A DNA stretch of 64,000 nucleotides, from NCBI GenBank assembly GCA_031286065.1, contig JAITUZ010000050.1, positions 62,001 to 126,000 on the forward strand, written 5' to 3'. This stretch comes from Candidatus Methanimicrococcus odontotermitis (GTDB lineage: Archaea; Halobacteriota; Methanosarcinia; Methanosarcinales; Methanosarcinaceae). The notes under the pieces were generated by a model that worked only from the letters and a program-made list of their open reading frames with translations, was not told the origin of the DNA and did no database searches. The position numbers and the translations under genes were made by a program. Each line of letters begins with the position of its first letter. Position 1 is the first letter of the stretch. Shown piece by piece: positions 29,790 through 39,155 of the stretch.

Positions 29790-30977
29790 TTATTCGCTGG
29801 CGTAATTGTCAAAATAATTTTTAATCAAAATGATCGGCGTTCCTTTGTCACCGCTGCCGCTTGTCAAATCACACAAACTGCCGAGCAAATCCACGTATCG
29901 GCGCGGCGTCGTTCCCTGTGATTCCATTTTACCGGACAGATTCTGCTTATCTTTGATGCTTTTGCGAAGTGCGGCCTGAAGCGCGTCTCCGGACAAATCT
30001 TTGAATTCATTGTCGGCCAAATATTTAAGTTTCAATTCATTCGGCGTTCCTTCCAATCCTTTTGTGTATCCGGGAGAAACAACAGGATCGGCAAGTTCCC
30101 AAATACCTGCGACGGGATCTTTGAAAGCGCCGTCACCGTAAACCATCACTTCAACTTGTTTTCCCGTTTTCTCTTTCATTTGCTTTTGAACATCGCTGAC
30201 AAAAAGACCGCAGTCTTTCGGGAAAAGTTTGATTTTATCTTCTGCCGCTTTGTTGGCGCCGAGAATGCCGTAATCCGGATTAAAACCGCTGCCGTCAACG
30301 GGCGCGCTGAGAAGGTCGTCCAAACCGTAAACGGTTTCCGCGCCGGCGGCTTTGAGCGCCTTTTTCGTTCTGTGGCGGGTGTGAATGTCCGCGGTCAAAA
30401 CATGTTTTGTAAATTGAAGAGCGGCGCGGGAATGGTTCGCGAAAATCACTTCAATATTATCGCCGAAGCTTTTGTAATAGTCAATATAATCAACGCCTGT
30501 CCAAAGGTGTTTTGTGTTTTCGCCGAATTTTTCTCTGAATTCGGCTTCCGTCATCACGTTTTTGTACGGGTCGACGCCGGCTTCATCAATCTGTTCCCAT
30601 GTCACGATCTGATTGCCGACTTCATCTCCGGGGAAGCTGAGAATTAAATAAACCTTGTCAAGACCCATAGAAATGCCTTTGAGCATGATCGCAAACCGGT
30701 TGCGGCTCAGGATCGGGAATAAAACAACGGCAGTGCCGCCCGGAAATTTGGTTCTGACATCTTTTGCTAATTGTTCGATCGTCGCGTAATTGCCCTGCGC
30801 TCTGGCAACGACCGCTTCTGTTACGCCGATAACGTCTCCGTTTTCAATTTCAAAACCGCTGTCTTTTGCGGCCGCGAGGACGGATTCCGTTACAATAGAC
30901 GTTAAATCGTCCCCTTCTTTGACAATCGGCGCTTTAATGCCGATAGATTGTGTTCCTGTCAGTTTCAAAACGGTCAC
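29790..30977 (-). CDS. CofE-like (coenzyme F420-0:L-glutamate ligase-like domain) protein; start uncertain (GTG near 30977; ORF extends to 31085)
   Basis: SIGIKAPIVKEGDDLTSIVTESVLAAAKDSGFEIENGDVIGVTEAVVARAQGNY; VYGDGAFKDPVAGIWELADPVVSPGYT. Confidence 0.7.
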   Translation of the reverse strand: MTVLKLTGTQSIGIKAPIVKEGDDLTSIVTESVLAAAKDSGFEIENGDVIGVTEAVVARAQGNYATIEQLAKDVRTKFPGGTAVVLFPILSRNRFAIMLKGISMGLDKVYLILSFPGDEVGNQIVTWEQIDEAGVDPYKNVMTEAEFREKFGENTKHLWTGVDYIDYYKSFGDNIEVIFANHSRAALQFTKHVLTADIHTRHRTKKALKAAGAETVYGLDDLLSAPVDGSGFNPDYGILGANKAAEDKIKLFPKDCGLFVSDVQKQMKEKTGKQVEVMVYGDGAFKDPVAGIWELADPVVSPGYTKGLEGTPNELKLKYLADNEFKDLSGDALQAALRKSIKDKQNLSGKMESQGTTPRRYVDLLGSLCDLTSGSGDKGTPIILIKNYFDNYASE

Positions 30978-31399
30978 CTTTTCCGTGAATGAGTAATAAT
31001 TAATATGAAAATAAATATTGAATAATACATGAAGAACAAGTAAAAAAAGAAAGCGGTCAGATATAAATTTGATTTTCATGAACAAAAATGAAATATCTCA
31101 AAAAACATTTGATTCATATGATTTAAACATTAAAGCTTTTGATTGACGTGATTTAAACATTATGAGAAAGAAATGAAAAAATGAATTTAATGTAAAGTTA
31201 GAATAAAAAATTCGGCATGAATTTTTCATATGTCATCGGAACCCGCGGCAGTAAACATTGAAAATTTTCGCTCAGGGCGATTTTTCAAAATGAAAAATTG
31301 CGGGGCGAGCCGATAATTTTTCCAAAATCTCTTTATAATTTTTAAGCATATTCGTCAAAAATCATTTATTACCGACTTGAAAATAAAGGAAAATTCATT

Positions 31400-32764
31400 A
31401 TGGTCATGGACAAACTCGGAGATTCTCTCCAAGGCGCTCTCAGAAAACTCATCGGCGCCGGCCGCATTGATGAAAACATTGTCAATGAAGTTGTTAAAGA
31501 TATTCAGCGCGCTCTTTTGACATCTGACGTCAACGTTAAAATGGTTATGGAGATGTCAAAGCGCATTAAGGAAAGGTCGCTTAAAGAAGCGCCGGCCAAG
31601 GGAGCCGACCCGCGCGAACATGTCGTTAAAATCGTGTACGAAGAAATGGTTGCCATTATGGGTCAGGGCGCAAACATCGAACTTAAACCCCAGACAGTCA
31701 TGATGGTCGGTCTTCAGGGCAGCGGTAAAACAACATCTGTCGCGAAACTGGCGCGCTATTTCCAAAAGAAAGGTCTTCGAGTCGCTGTCATCGGCGCCGA
31801 CAACTTCCGGCCGGGTGCTTATCAGCAGCTGAAAACTCTTTCCGGGAAACTGAACATTTATTTCTACGGCGAAGAAAACGAAAAAGATGCGGTCGGAATC
31901 GTTAGACGCGGTATGAAAGAAATTGAAAAATATGATGTCAAAATCATCGACACGGCCGGCCGCCACGCCTTGGAAGCCGATTTAATCGCGGAAATGGAAG
32001 CTATCAACGAAGAAGCTAAACCGGGACAGAGGTTTTTGGTTCTTGACGCGGCGATCGGTCAGTTGGCCGGCCAGCAGGCCAAAGCGTTCAATGACGCTGT
32101 CGGAGTGACCGGAATCATCATCACCAAACTTGACGGAACGGCAAAAGGCGGCGGCGCTCTCTCAGCCGTTGCCGAGACAGGCGCACCCATCGCGTTCATC
32201 GGTACCGGCGAAACGCCGGACGCGTTTGAAAAATTTGATACCGACCGTTTTATTTCCAGACTGCTCGGCATGGGTGATTTACAATCCCTGCTTGAAAAAG
32301 TTCAAGAATCCATGAAAGAAACGGATTTGAACGTTGATAATATCATGAAGGGCAAATTCACTCTCAATGATATGTACGCCCAGCTGGAAGCGATGAACAA
32401 AATGGGTCCGCTCAAACAGGTGATGAGCATGCTGCCGCTCGGTTCGATGGGACTCGGCGGCGCTAAGCTTTCCGATAAAGATTTGGACGCGACGAGTGAG
32501 AAAATGAAGTATTACAAAGTGATTATGGATTCAATGACCGCCACCGAACGCGACGACCCGAAAATCATCAGCGCCGGCCGCATTCACAGGATTTCAACCG
32601 GTTCCGGCCGAAGTTCCGAAGAGATCCGTGAACTTTTGAAGTATCATAAAACCATGCAGTCGGCCTTTAAAAATTTCGCCGGCAAAGGCGGCGGCCGCAA
32701 CATGCAGAAAATGATGAAAAAAGGAATGGGCGGCGGAAACCCAGGCGGGAATTTCCCGTTCTGA
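31400..32764 (+). CDS. srp54: Signal recognition particle GTPase SRP54
   Basis: [61 protein letters not shown] domain [27 protein letters not shown]. Confidence 0.98.
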   Translation: MVMDKLGDSLQGALRKLIGAGRIDENIVNEVVKDIQRALLTSDVNVKMVMEMSKRIKERSLKEAPAKGADPREHVVKIVYEEMVAIMGQGANIELKPQTVMMVGLQGSGKTTSVAKLARYFQKKGLRVAVIGADNFRPGAYQQLKTLSGKLNIYFYGEENEKDAVGIVRRGMKEIEKYDVKIIDTAGRHALEADLIAEMEAINEEAKPGQRFLVLDAAIGQLAGQQAKAFNDAVGVTGIIITKLDGTAKGGGALSAVAETGAPIAFIGTGETPDAFEKFDTDRFISRLLGMGDLQSLLEKVQESMKETDLNVDNIMKGKFTLNDMYAQLEAMNKMGPLKQVMSMLPLGSMGLGGAKLSDKDLDATSEKMKYYKVIMDSMTATERDDPKIISAGRIHRISTGSGRSSEEIRELLKYHKTMQSAFKNFAGKGGGRNMQKMMKKGMGGGNPGGNFPF

Positions 32765-32853
32765 TTTTAACACCAAAATTTTTCTTTTTTGATTATTTTT
32801 TTAATATTTGATGTATATGTTACTTGATGGGACTTTTTCCCCATCGCTGTCCG

Positions 32854-33302
32854 GTTAAAATCAGATCTTGGTGGGATTGAAACTATAACTGGTCTAATGG
32901 AAATTATGATTCTTACCGTGTTAAAATCAGACCTTTATGGGATTGAAATGGACGACCGCGTCTCATAATCCCGTTTTTGCCTCAAATCGTTAAAATCAGA
33001 CCTTTATGGGATTGAAATTTCTTCAACGTCAATACTCATCGTTTTTCTACTGACTTGTTAAAATCAGACCTTTATGGGATTGAAAGTGAAGCTCGCAAGT
33101 ATGCCCGTACCGCCATCGATAGTTAAAATCAGACCTTTATGGGATTGAAACTACATCGAACCGGTCTGCTTACCAATAACACGAAGCGTTAAACTGGAAC
33201 CGACACAAACGTTTCAATCCCATAAAGGTCTGATTTTAACGCATGGTAATAGTAAACTTGCCGCCGCCCGAAATCGGTTTCAATCCCATAAAGGTCTGAT
33301 TT
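32854..33302. CRISPR. Small CRISPR array in two opposed blocks: five repeats (+) then two repeats (-), no cas genes in window
   Basis: 29-nt repeat GTTAAAATCAGACCTTTATGGGATTGAAA at 32920, 32989, 33057, 33122; degenerate copy at 32854; reverse-complement copies 33212-33240 and truncated 33278-33302; spacers 36-40 nt. Confidence 0.95.
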
Positions 33303-33424
33303 GCATGCAGCCGGATTCCAAAAGAACTTCAATAAATAATCTGATTTGTTCAAAAAAGAAAAACATATAAAAGAAATTGAATACTTCTATATATTAGATA
33401 AATATTTCAAAATCAGGTTACATC

Positions 33425-34036
33425 ATGTGGCAGAAAATATCGGCGGCCGGCAAAAAAATCATTCAATCCGGATTAACAGAGGCCAATTTCGGGAATATCA
33501 GCGTCAGGTCCGCGTCAGGCAATTCGTTCATTATTACAAAAACGGGAACGGCGCTGGATGAAATCGGCGTAAACGACCTCATTGAAATGCCGATTTACAA
33601 CAGCGAAGAAGACACGCTGACAGATCCTGCCGTTTCGGTGATAATCGAAAAAACGGCATCATCCGAAACCCCTGTTCACCGCCGGATTTATCAGGAAACA
33701 GAGGCAAAAACAATCCTCCACGCGCACTGCCCGTATTCTGTCGTGATGTCGATTTTGGAAAATGAAGCCGGGAACGGATCACTTATTCCGATAGACAGCG
33801 AAGGCAAACTGTTTTTAAGAGAGATACCGATCATTTCCGGCGGCATCGGAAGCGCCGAATTGGCAGAAAATGCGGCGGCGGCTTTCAAGAGCGGGGAAAC
33901 AAAGGGCGTTGTCATTCTCAGTCACGGAACAATCGCTATCGGGGAAACGTTAGAAGAAGCGTACAACATAACGGCTCAGCTGGAGCATGCCGCCAAAATC
34001 AAATACATATACGCAAAAGCTAAAAATTTATTTTAA
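33425..34036 (+). CDS. Class II aldolase/adducin family protein (fuculose-1-phosphate aldolase-like)
   Basis: GLTEANFGNISVR; ILHAHCPYSVVMS; VVILSHGTIAIGETLEEAYNITAQLEHAAKI. Confidence 0.9.
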   Translation: MWQKISAAGKKIIQSGLTEANFGNISVRSASGNSFIITKTGTALDEIGVNDLIEMPIYNSEEDTLTDPAVSVIIEKTASSETPVHRRIYQETEAKTILHAHCPYSVVMSILENEAGNGSLIPIDSEGKLFLREIPIISGGIGSAELAENAAAAFKSGETKGVVILSHGTIAIGETLEEAYNITAQLEHAAKIKYIYAKAKNLF

Positions 34037-34099
34037 GCGGAATTGTTATTTATTTAGAAAATATAACTCAGAATGAAAGAAATAAAGGAAACATAACCC

Positions 34100-34780
34100 A
34101 TGGCAATCAATTCCCTTAGACCGTATGTCGCAGAGACGATCGTGGACCCGATTGCGAAAATATTTATAAAAATCGGGATCTCGCCCAACACTCTTTCAAT
34201 TATATCGTTTTTATTTTCAATATTCGCCGGCACCGCTTATTATTTTGCGGGCGATGATTATTTCGGTTTGGCCGCCCCATATTATTTCTTATTGGTCGCG
34301 GCCATTTGCGTTCTTGTGAATTCGGGACTGGATGCGCTGGATGGCGCTGTTGCGCGCTTGAGAGGCATCGCCGGCAAAAAAGGCGATTTTTTGGATCACG
34401 TCATTGACCGCTACGCCGATGTTTTTATTGTTTCAGGCATCGTCTTCGGCGGCTTTTGCCCGTGGTGGATCGGATTCATCGCGCTTGCCGGCATTCTGCT
34501 GACAAGTTATCTCGGAACGCAAGCGCAAGCGATGGATATCGGCCGATATTACGGCGGCATCATGGGCAGAGCCGATCGCCTGGTAATTATTTTAGCCGCT
34601 TCCTTCCTGGATTTCGGGTATATCGCTTGGAACGATTCGGCCGCCGCCTTTGGAACTGTTTTCGGCGGTTTTTCATTCCTCGGCTGGGCGATGATTCTTA
34701 TTGCAGTCGGATCTCATATTACGGCATTCCAGAGAATTTATCACATTTGGAAAGCGTTAGACCGAGAAGACAAAACATAA
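34100..34780 (+). CDS. CDP-alcohol phosphatidyltransferase family (archaetidylinositol phosphate synthase-like)
   Basis: NSGLDALDGAVARLRGIAGKKGDFLDHVIDRYADVF CDP-OH-P motif; multiple TM helices. Confidence 0.9.
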   Translation: MAINSLRPYVAETIVDPIAKIFIKIGISPNTLSIISFLFSIFAGTAYYFAGDDYFGLAAPYYFLLVAAICVLVNSGLDALDGAVARLRGIAGKKGDFLDHVIDRYADVFIVSGIVFGGFCPWWIGFIALAGILLTSYLGTQAQAMDIGRYYGGIMGRADRLVIILAASFLDFGYIAWNDSAAAFGTVFGGFSFLGWAMILIAVGSHITAFQRIYHIWKALDREDKT

Positions 34781-34805
34781 GTTTAAAAGACAGAATTGAG
34801 AGAAA

Positions 34806-35258
34806 ATGTCACATAAATCTGATTTTACTTATTTGGACCATGTCGCCGACACAAAATTTATCGCGTACGGCGGCACGATTGAAAAGGTTTTTGAAAACGC
34901 GGCCTTGGCAACGCTCTCCGTTATCGCGGACATTTCAACAATTCATCCGGAAACAGCGTTTGAAATCGAATTAGAAACCGCAGGCAAAGAAAGCTTAATG
35001 GTTGACTTCCTGTCAGAACTTTTGTATATATTTGACGCCGAAGAAACCGTTCTCGGAGCGGTTTACGTTAAAGCGGCCGGAACGAAAAAAGACGAAAGCG
35101 GAGACGATATTTGGTTTATAAGCGCAGTCGTTTCCGGTGAGCCGATCGATTCCGCCAAACAAAATTTTAAAACGGAAGTCAAAGCGGTCACATACAGCGG
35201 TATCCGCATAGAGGAAACGTCGGCCGGATTTGAAGCGGAAGTCGTTTTGGATTTGTAA
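34806..35258 (+). CDS. Archease
   Basis: YLDHVADTKFIAYGGTIEKVFENAALATLSVI; VDFLSELLYIFDAEE; KAVTYSGIRIEETSAGFEAEVVLDL. Confidence 0.94.
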   Translation: MSHKSDFTYLDHVADTKFIAYGGTIEKVFENAALATLSVIADISTIHPETAFEIELETAGKESLMVDFLSELLYIFDAEETVLGAVYVKAAGTKKDESGDDIWFISAVVSGEPIDSAKQNFKTEVKAVTYSGIRIEETSAGFEAEVVLDL

Positions 35259-35410
35259 GTGCCGTAAACGAGCGGCCGTGTCCGCGGCGCAAGATCGTTT
35301 TTTGAGATTAATACTTTCACCCCCCTTCGCTTTTTTCTTTATATGTTTCAGTCATAAAGAACAATGCCTCCCAAAACCAAAAGATCAAAAATAACCGGAG
35401 GTCTAAAGGA

Positions 35411-36883
35411 ATGACAGACATGAATGAAACAGGATTCGTTGATTCTCAGGAATCAATTCGTTTAGAAAATATCGGCACAGAAGACTTATTTAATCGTGCC
35501 GCCGCGATACAAAAAATTCTCTTTGAAAACGGAGCGGAAGTTCCCGTTGAAGAAATTGAATCAAAATTAAAAGAAATGACGGAAATATTCAAAGTTCCCG
35601 CGGCAGAGTCTCAAAGAAGCGTAACGAACGCTTTTTTGAAAAAATACAATATTTCAAAGACAAAAACATTCACGGAAAAAAAGTCTGCCGCCGTAAAGAA
35701 AATCGCCGAGATCACAGCAATGGCTGACATGCCGGACACTTGGATAGATTGCACTGGAAAAGTCATCCAAATTTGGGAAAACACTCATGAAAGCATCTCG
35801 CAGGCAGGACTTGTCGGTGACGAAACGGGCGTTATCAAATATACGATATGGAGCAGCGCGGAAATTGAACCGCTTGAACTCAACAAAACATATGATTTCA
35901 AAAACGCCGTTGTTAAATCCTGGAACGATAAAGCGAGCGTCACATTGAACAAAGCGTCATTGATCGCTCCGTCTGCCGAAGAAATCATAACGGTCAAAGC
36001 GAATGAAACAGTTTTGACTGAAATCAAAGACAGAGTCAATGAACTCAGAACAGTCGCCGAGCTTCATCAAGGCGGCATTTGGACAGATTTAAAAGCGAAT
36101 ATTGTTCAAATTTTTGAAAAAACACATGAAAGCATCTCATATGCCGGCGTTCTCGGAGATGAAACAGGAACAATGCGCTTTACAATTTGGAAAACGGCAG
36201 AGGTCGAGCGTCTTGAAGCCGGAAAATCATATTTATTTAAAAATGCCGTCACCAAAGAATGGAACGGCAATTTTACCGTTGAAATCAACCGCGCCGGAAA
36301 AATTGAAGAAGTCGATGAAAAGATCATTGCCAAAGCCGCGGTTTTTGAACTCTGCGGCTGCGCCGTTGACATCCAAGCCGGCTCGGGTTTGATCCGAAGA
36401 TGCCCCGAATGCAACAAAGTCATGACAAAGGGAATGTGCGGCGAACACGGGAAAATGAAAGGAAAGTATGACTTGCGCATCAAAGCGGTATTTGATGACG
36501 GCTTAAAGGCGCATGAAACAATCATTAATTGCGGATTGACTCAAAAATTGATTCATATGGAACTGGAAGACGCTGTCGTGACGGCAACGGAAAATTTGGA
36601 CCCCGAATGCATTAACGAAATTGTAAAACAGGAGCTCATCGGGAAATATTATCGTGTCAGAGGCGCGAAAACAGACCGCTACATCATCGCTGAAACCGTT
36701 GAGCGGGTCAACCATGTGGACACAGGCCGAATCGAGCGGATGAAAGAGATTATCGCCGATGAGCTGAAAAAAGACAAAAATGAAAAGGCGGAAACCGTGA
36801 AAAGTTCTGATTTTGAGGCGTTTGAAAAAATTCTGAACTCAATCGGAAATGAAGACGAAAACGATGAGACGGAGGCGGTCTGA
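35411..36883 (+). CDS. Replication protein A-like protein (OB folds plus zinc finger)
   Basis: Duplicated WIDCTGKVIQIWENTHESISQAGLVGDETGVIKYTIW / WTDLKANIVQIFEKTHESISYAGVLGDETGTMRFTIW; zinc finger IRRCPECNKVMTKGMCGEHG. Confidence 0.9.
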   Translation: MTDMNETGFVDSQESIRLENIGTEDLFNRAAAIQKILFENGAEVPVEEIESKLKEMTEIFKVPAAESQRSVTNAFLKKYNISKTKTFTEKKSAAVKKIAEITAMADMPDTWIDCTGKVIQIWENTHESISQAGLVGDETGVIKYTIWSSAEIEPLELNKTYDFKNAVVKSWNDKASVTLNKASLIAPSAEEIITVKANETVLTEIKDRVNELRTVAELHQGGIWTDLKANIVQIFEKTHESISYAGVLGDETGTMRFTIWKTAEVERLEAGKSYLFKNAVTKEWNGNFTVEINRAGKIEEVDEKIIAKAAVFELCGCAVDIQAGSGLIRRCPECNKVMTKGMCGEHGKMKGKYDLRIKAVFDDGLKAHETIINCGLTQKLIHMELEDAVVTATENLDPECINEIVKQELIGKYYRVRGAKTDRYIIAETVERVNHVDTGRIERMKEIIADELKKDKNEKAETVKSSDFEAFEKILNSIGNEDENDETEAV

Positions 36884-36884
36884 A

Positions 36885-37451
36885 ATGCCCGGATATTTCA
36901 GAGAAATTGCGGTTCGAATGTTTGCCAAAGAATTGAAAGATTCCGATATGGTTTATCGTGAAGAGGAAGAGCAATACGCGCCTCAGTATGTACTGACGCC
37001 GACAGGAGCCAAAGCGAATCGCGTTTTAATTTCAGGCGTTTTGACGGAAATTGAAAATATCGGATCCGGCGCGGAATATTATAAAGCGAGAATTGCGGAT
37101 CCGACGGGAGTATTTACGATATACGCCGGACAGTATCAGGCGGAAGCCGCGCGCTTTTTGTCGGAAGCCGCAACACCCGCGTTTGTCACCGTCATCGGGA
37201 AAGTGACGGCATTCAAAACAGATGACGGGAACACACTGCTTTCTGTTCGTCCGGAATATATTCAAAACGCTGATGAAAAGGACCGTAATTTGTGGATTGC
37301 CGAAACCGCCGAAAAAACGCATGAACGAATTTCCGCGGCCGAAATTCAAGCCGATGAAAATATCAAGATCGTTCTTGACCATTACGCCCCTGATTTTTCC
37401 GAATACCGAAAAATGATTCTTCAGGCGCTGAAGACCGTTGTTTCAAACTGA
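36885..37451 (+). CDS. RPA-associated OB-fold protein (COG3390-like)
   Basis: MPGYFREIAVRMFAKELKDSDMVYREEEEQYAPQYVLTPTGAKANRVLISGVLTEIENIG; abuts RPA gene. Confidence 0.85.
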   Translation: MPGYFREIAVRMFAKELKDSDMVYREEEEQYAPQYVLTPTGAKANRVLISGVLTEIENIGSGAEYYKARIADPTGVFTIYAGQYQAEAARFLSEAATPAFVTVIGKVTAFKTDDGNTLLSVRPEYIQNADEKDRNLWIAETAEKTHERISAAEIQADENIKIVLDHYAPDFSEYRKMILQALKTVVSN

Positions 37452-37563
37452 AACGAAATAAAGATAAAGAATCAGCCGAATTTCTGACGAAAACGAAAAG
37501 TTTTTCGGCTCTTTTTTTAAATTCGGGATAAAATAATAAATAAAGAAGAGCAAATAGGAAATT

Positions 37564-37791
37564 ATGAAGACCTATCTCCAAATTTGGTATAACAGTGACG
37601 GCAACTGCTCTCCGCCGTCGGAAGTGAACAGCCGGCTGATGTCTCTCGGCTTTCATATCATTCGCGGCCCTTATGACTATGTTTACGAATGGAACGCAAA
37701 CGCATCTCTTGACGACGTTTTAAGACTCGGCGATAAAACGCATTTGACGTTAGCCGGAACAGGCGTGTTGTTTAAGATCGAAACAGATTGA
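37564..37791 (+). CDS. Small conserved-looking hypothetical protein
   Basis: 75 aa; overlaps next ORF frame, good coding context. Confidence 0.55.
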   Translation: MKTYLQIWYNSDGNCSPPSEVNSRLMSLGFHIIRGPYDYVYEWNANASLDDVLRLGDKTHLTLAGTGVLFKIETD

Positions 37792-37823
37792 TTGGCAGCC
37801 GCTCAAATAACGGAAGTAGATTC

Positions 37824-38720
37824 ATGACAAGATGCAAAACGTGCGGAAAAGAAGAGCCTGCGCAGGCGATATGCGGCATTTGCGGAAAAACGTATTGTTC
37901 CGACCATATTTCAAGACAAAACCACAATTGTTTTGTTGATCCCGACAGCATAAATATGGGACAAGCCCGCGTTTATGCCAAAACGTACGGGACCGGCGCA
38001 GCAAAAGGAACAGATCCGCCGAAAGCTGATTATTATGACCGGGATCAATTTGAACATCGTCACGGCTACGCAGTGACCCGCTCCCCGCCGCTATGGAAAA
38101 TGATCATAAGCAGCCCGACTTACGTAATCATAGCCGTCTGTCTGATTTTCCAGATTATCGCGCTGTTCTCAATTGTTTTTCAGAATTCCGCGGCGGCTTA
38201 TATTTACAACATGCTGATTTTGCATTCCGACTGGGGATATATCGCCGTTCGGCCGTGGACGCTTGCAACGCATATGTTTTTGCACCATCCGACAAACATT
38301 TTCCATTTGTTATTCAACATGTTTGCGCTGTTTTTCTTCGGCACATATTTGGAAAAATTAATCGGGAAAAAATCATTCATTCTCATGTATTTAATATCCG
38401 GAGTCGTTGCCGCGATCGGTTTCGTACTGATTGAAGGCGATACGGGCGTCGGTTTGGTCGGTGCCAGCGGCGCCCTTTACGGCGTTCTCGGCGCGGTTGC
38501 CGTCATTGATCCGAATCTTCGGGTGCTCGTTTATTTTATTCCGATGAAAATCAAATATATGATCGTGATTTTTGCGCTCATCAGCATTTTATTCATCGAT
38601 GGCGGTGGTGGAAGCACAATTGCGCATGCGGCTCATCTCAGCGGATTGTTTGTCGGGCTGGGCTTCGGCTACTATTACCGCAATCGTCTGAGAGATAAAA
38701 TGAAAAAAGAAAATTATTGA
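37824..38720 (+). CDS. Rhomboid-family membrane protein with N-terminal AN1-like zinc finger
   Basis: TRCKTCGKEEPAQAICGICGKTYCSDHISRQNHNC; HPTNIFHLLFNMFALFFFGTYLE; LVGASGALYGVLGA; HAAHLSGLFVGLGFGY. Confidence 0.9.
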   Translation: MTRCKTCGKEEPAQAICGICGKTYCSDHISRQNHNCFVDPDSINMGQARVYAKTYGTGAAKGTDPPKADYYDRDQFEHRHGYAVTRSPPLWKMIISSPTYVIIAVCLIFQIIALFSIVFQNSAAAYIYNMLILHSDWGYIAVRPWTLATHMFLHHPTNIFHLLFNMFALFFFGTYLEKLIGKKSFILMYLISGVVAAIGFVLIEGDTGVGLVGASGALYGVLGAVAVIDPNLRVLVYFIPMKIKYMIVIFALISILFIDGGGGSTIAHAAHLSGLFVGLGFGYYYRNRLRDKMKKENY

Positions 38721-39154
38721 CGGAGCAAATCGCTGAAATGACGGAAGCGCCGTTTATCGGAAAAAATTATCTGAAGCCGCCGGAAAATAAACGCGTTCCG
38801 ATCGTTCCTTTGGATTTTAAAAAAATGTATGCCTGCTGGCTTCCGGGCCTGCGGTATACACTTTATTTTGACGAAGAGCCGAAAACGGAAGAATTAAAGC
38901 GGGTTCGGGAAATAATTCTGCTGGAAGTTTTCAGCGCGGACACGAAATATTTGATTGAACTGGCGCCGGAAGATTTCGAAGAATTTAAAACCGCTTACTC
39001 TTTGTTTTTAACATACGGCGGAGAAATGTTTTTTTATCAAAGAAAGGAAGGCCGCCGAATGAAAAAATATTTTGACTTTAAGCCGAAAAAAAATGCGGCC
39101 GGGCCGATTCGAAAATATATCGCGGCGGACAGGATTGAAAAAGCCGGCAAATGA
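38717..39154 (+). CDS. Hypothetical protein
   Basis: 145 aa, translationally overlaps upstream gene (ATGA-type arrangement). Confidence 0.65.
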   Translation: MTEQIAEMTEAPFIGKNYLKPPENKRVPIVPLDFKKMYACWLPGLRYTLYFDEEPKTEELKRVREIILLEVFSADTKYLIELAPEDFEEFKTAYSLFLTYGGEMFFYQRKEGRRMKKYFDFKPKKNAAGPIRKYIAADRIEKAGK

Positions 39155-39155
39155 T

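Noticed and set aside
31230-31325. Possible SRP 7S RNA or structured ncRNA upstream of srp54
   Set aside because: Only short AT-rich stems (atttttca/tgaaaaat); too short and not GC-rich enough for archaeal 7S RNA.
32765-33420. Cas genes near the CRISPR array
   Set aside because: Neighbours are srp54 and a class II aldolase; Hel308 at 39-41 kb is a repair helicase, not Cas3.
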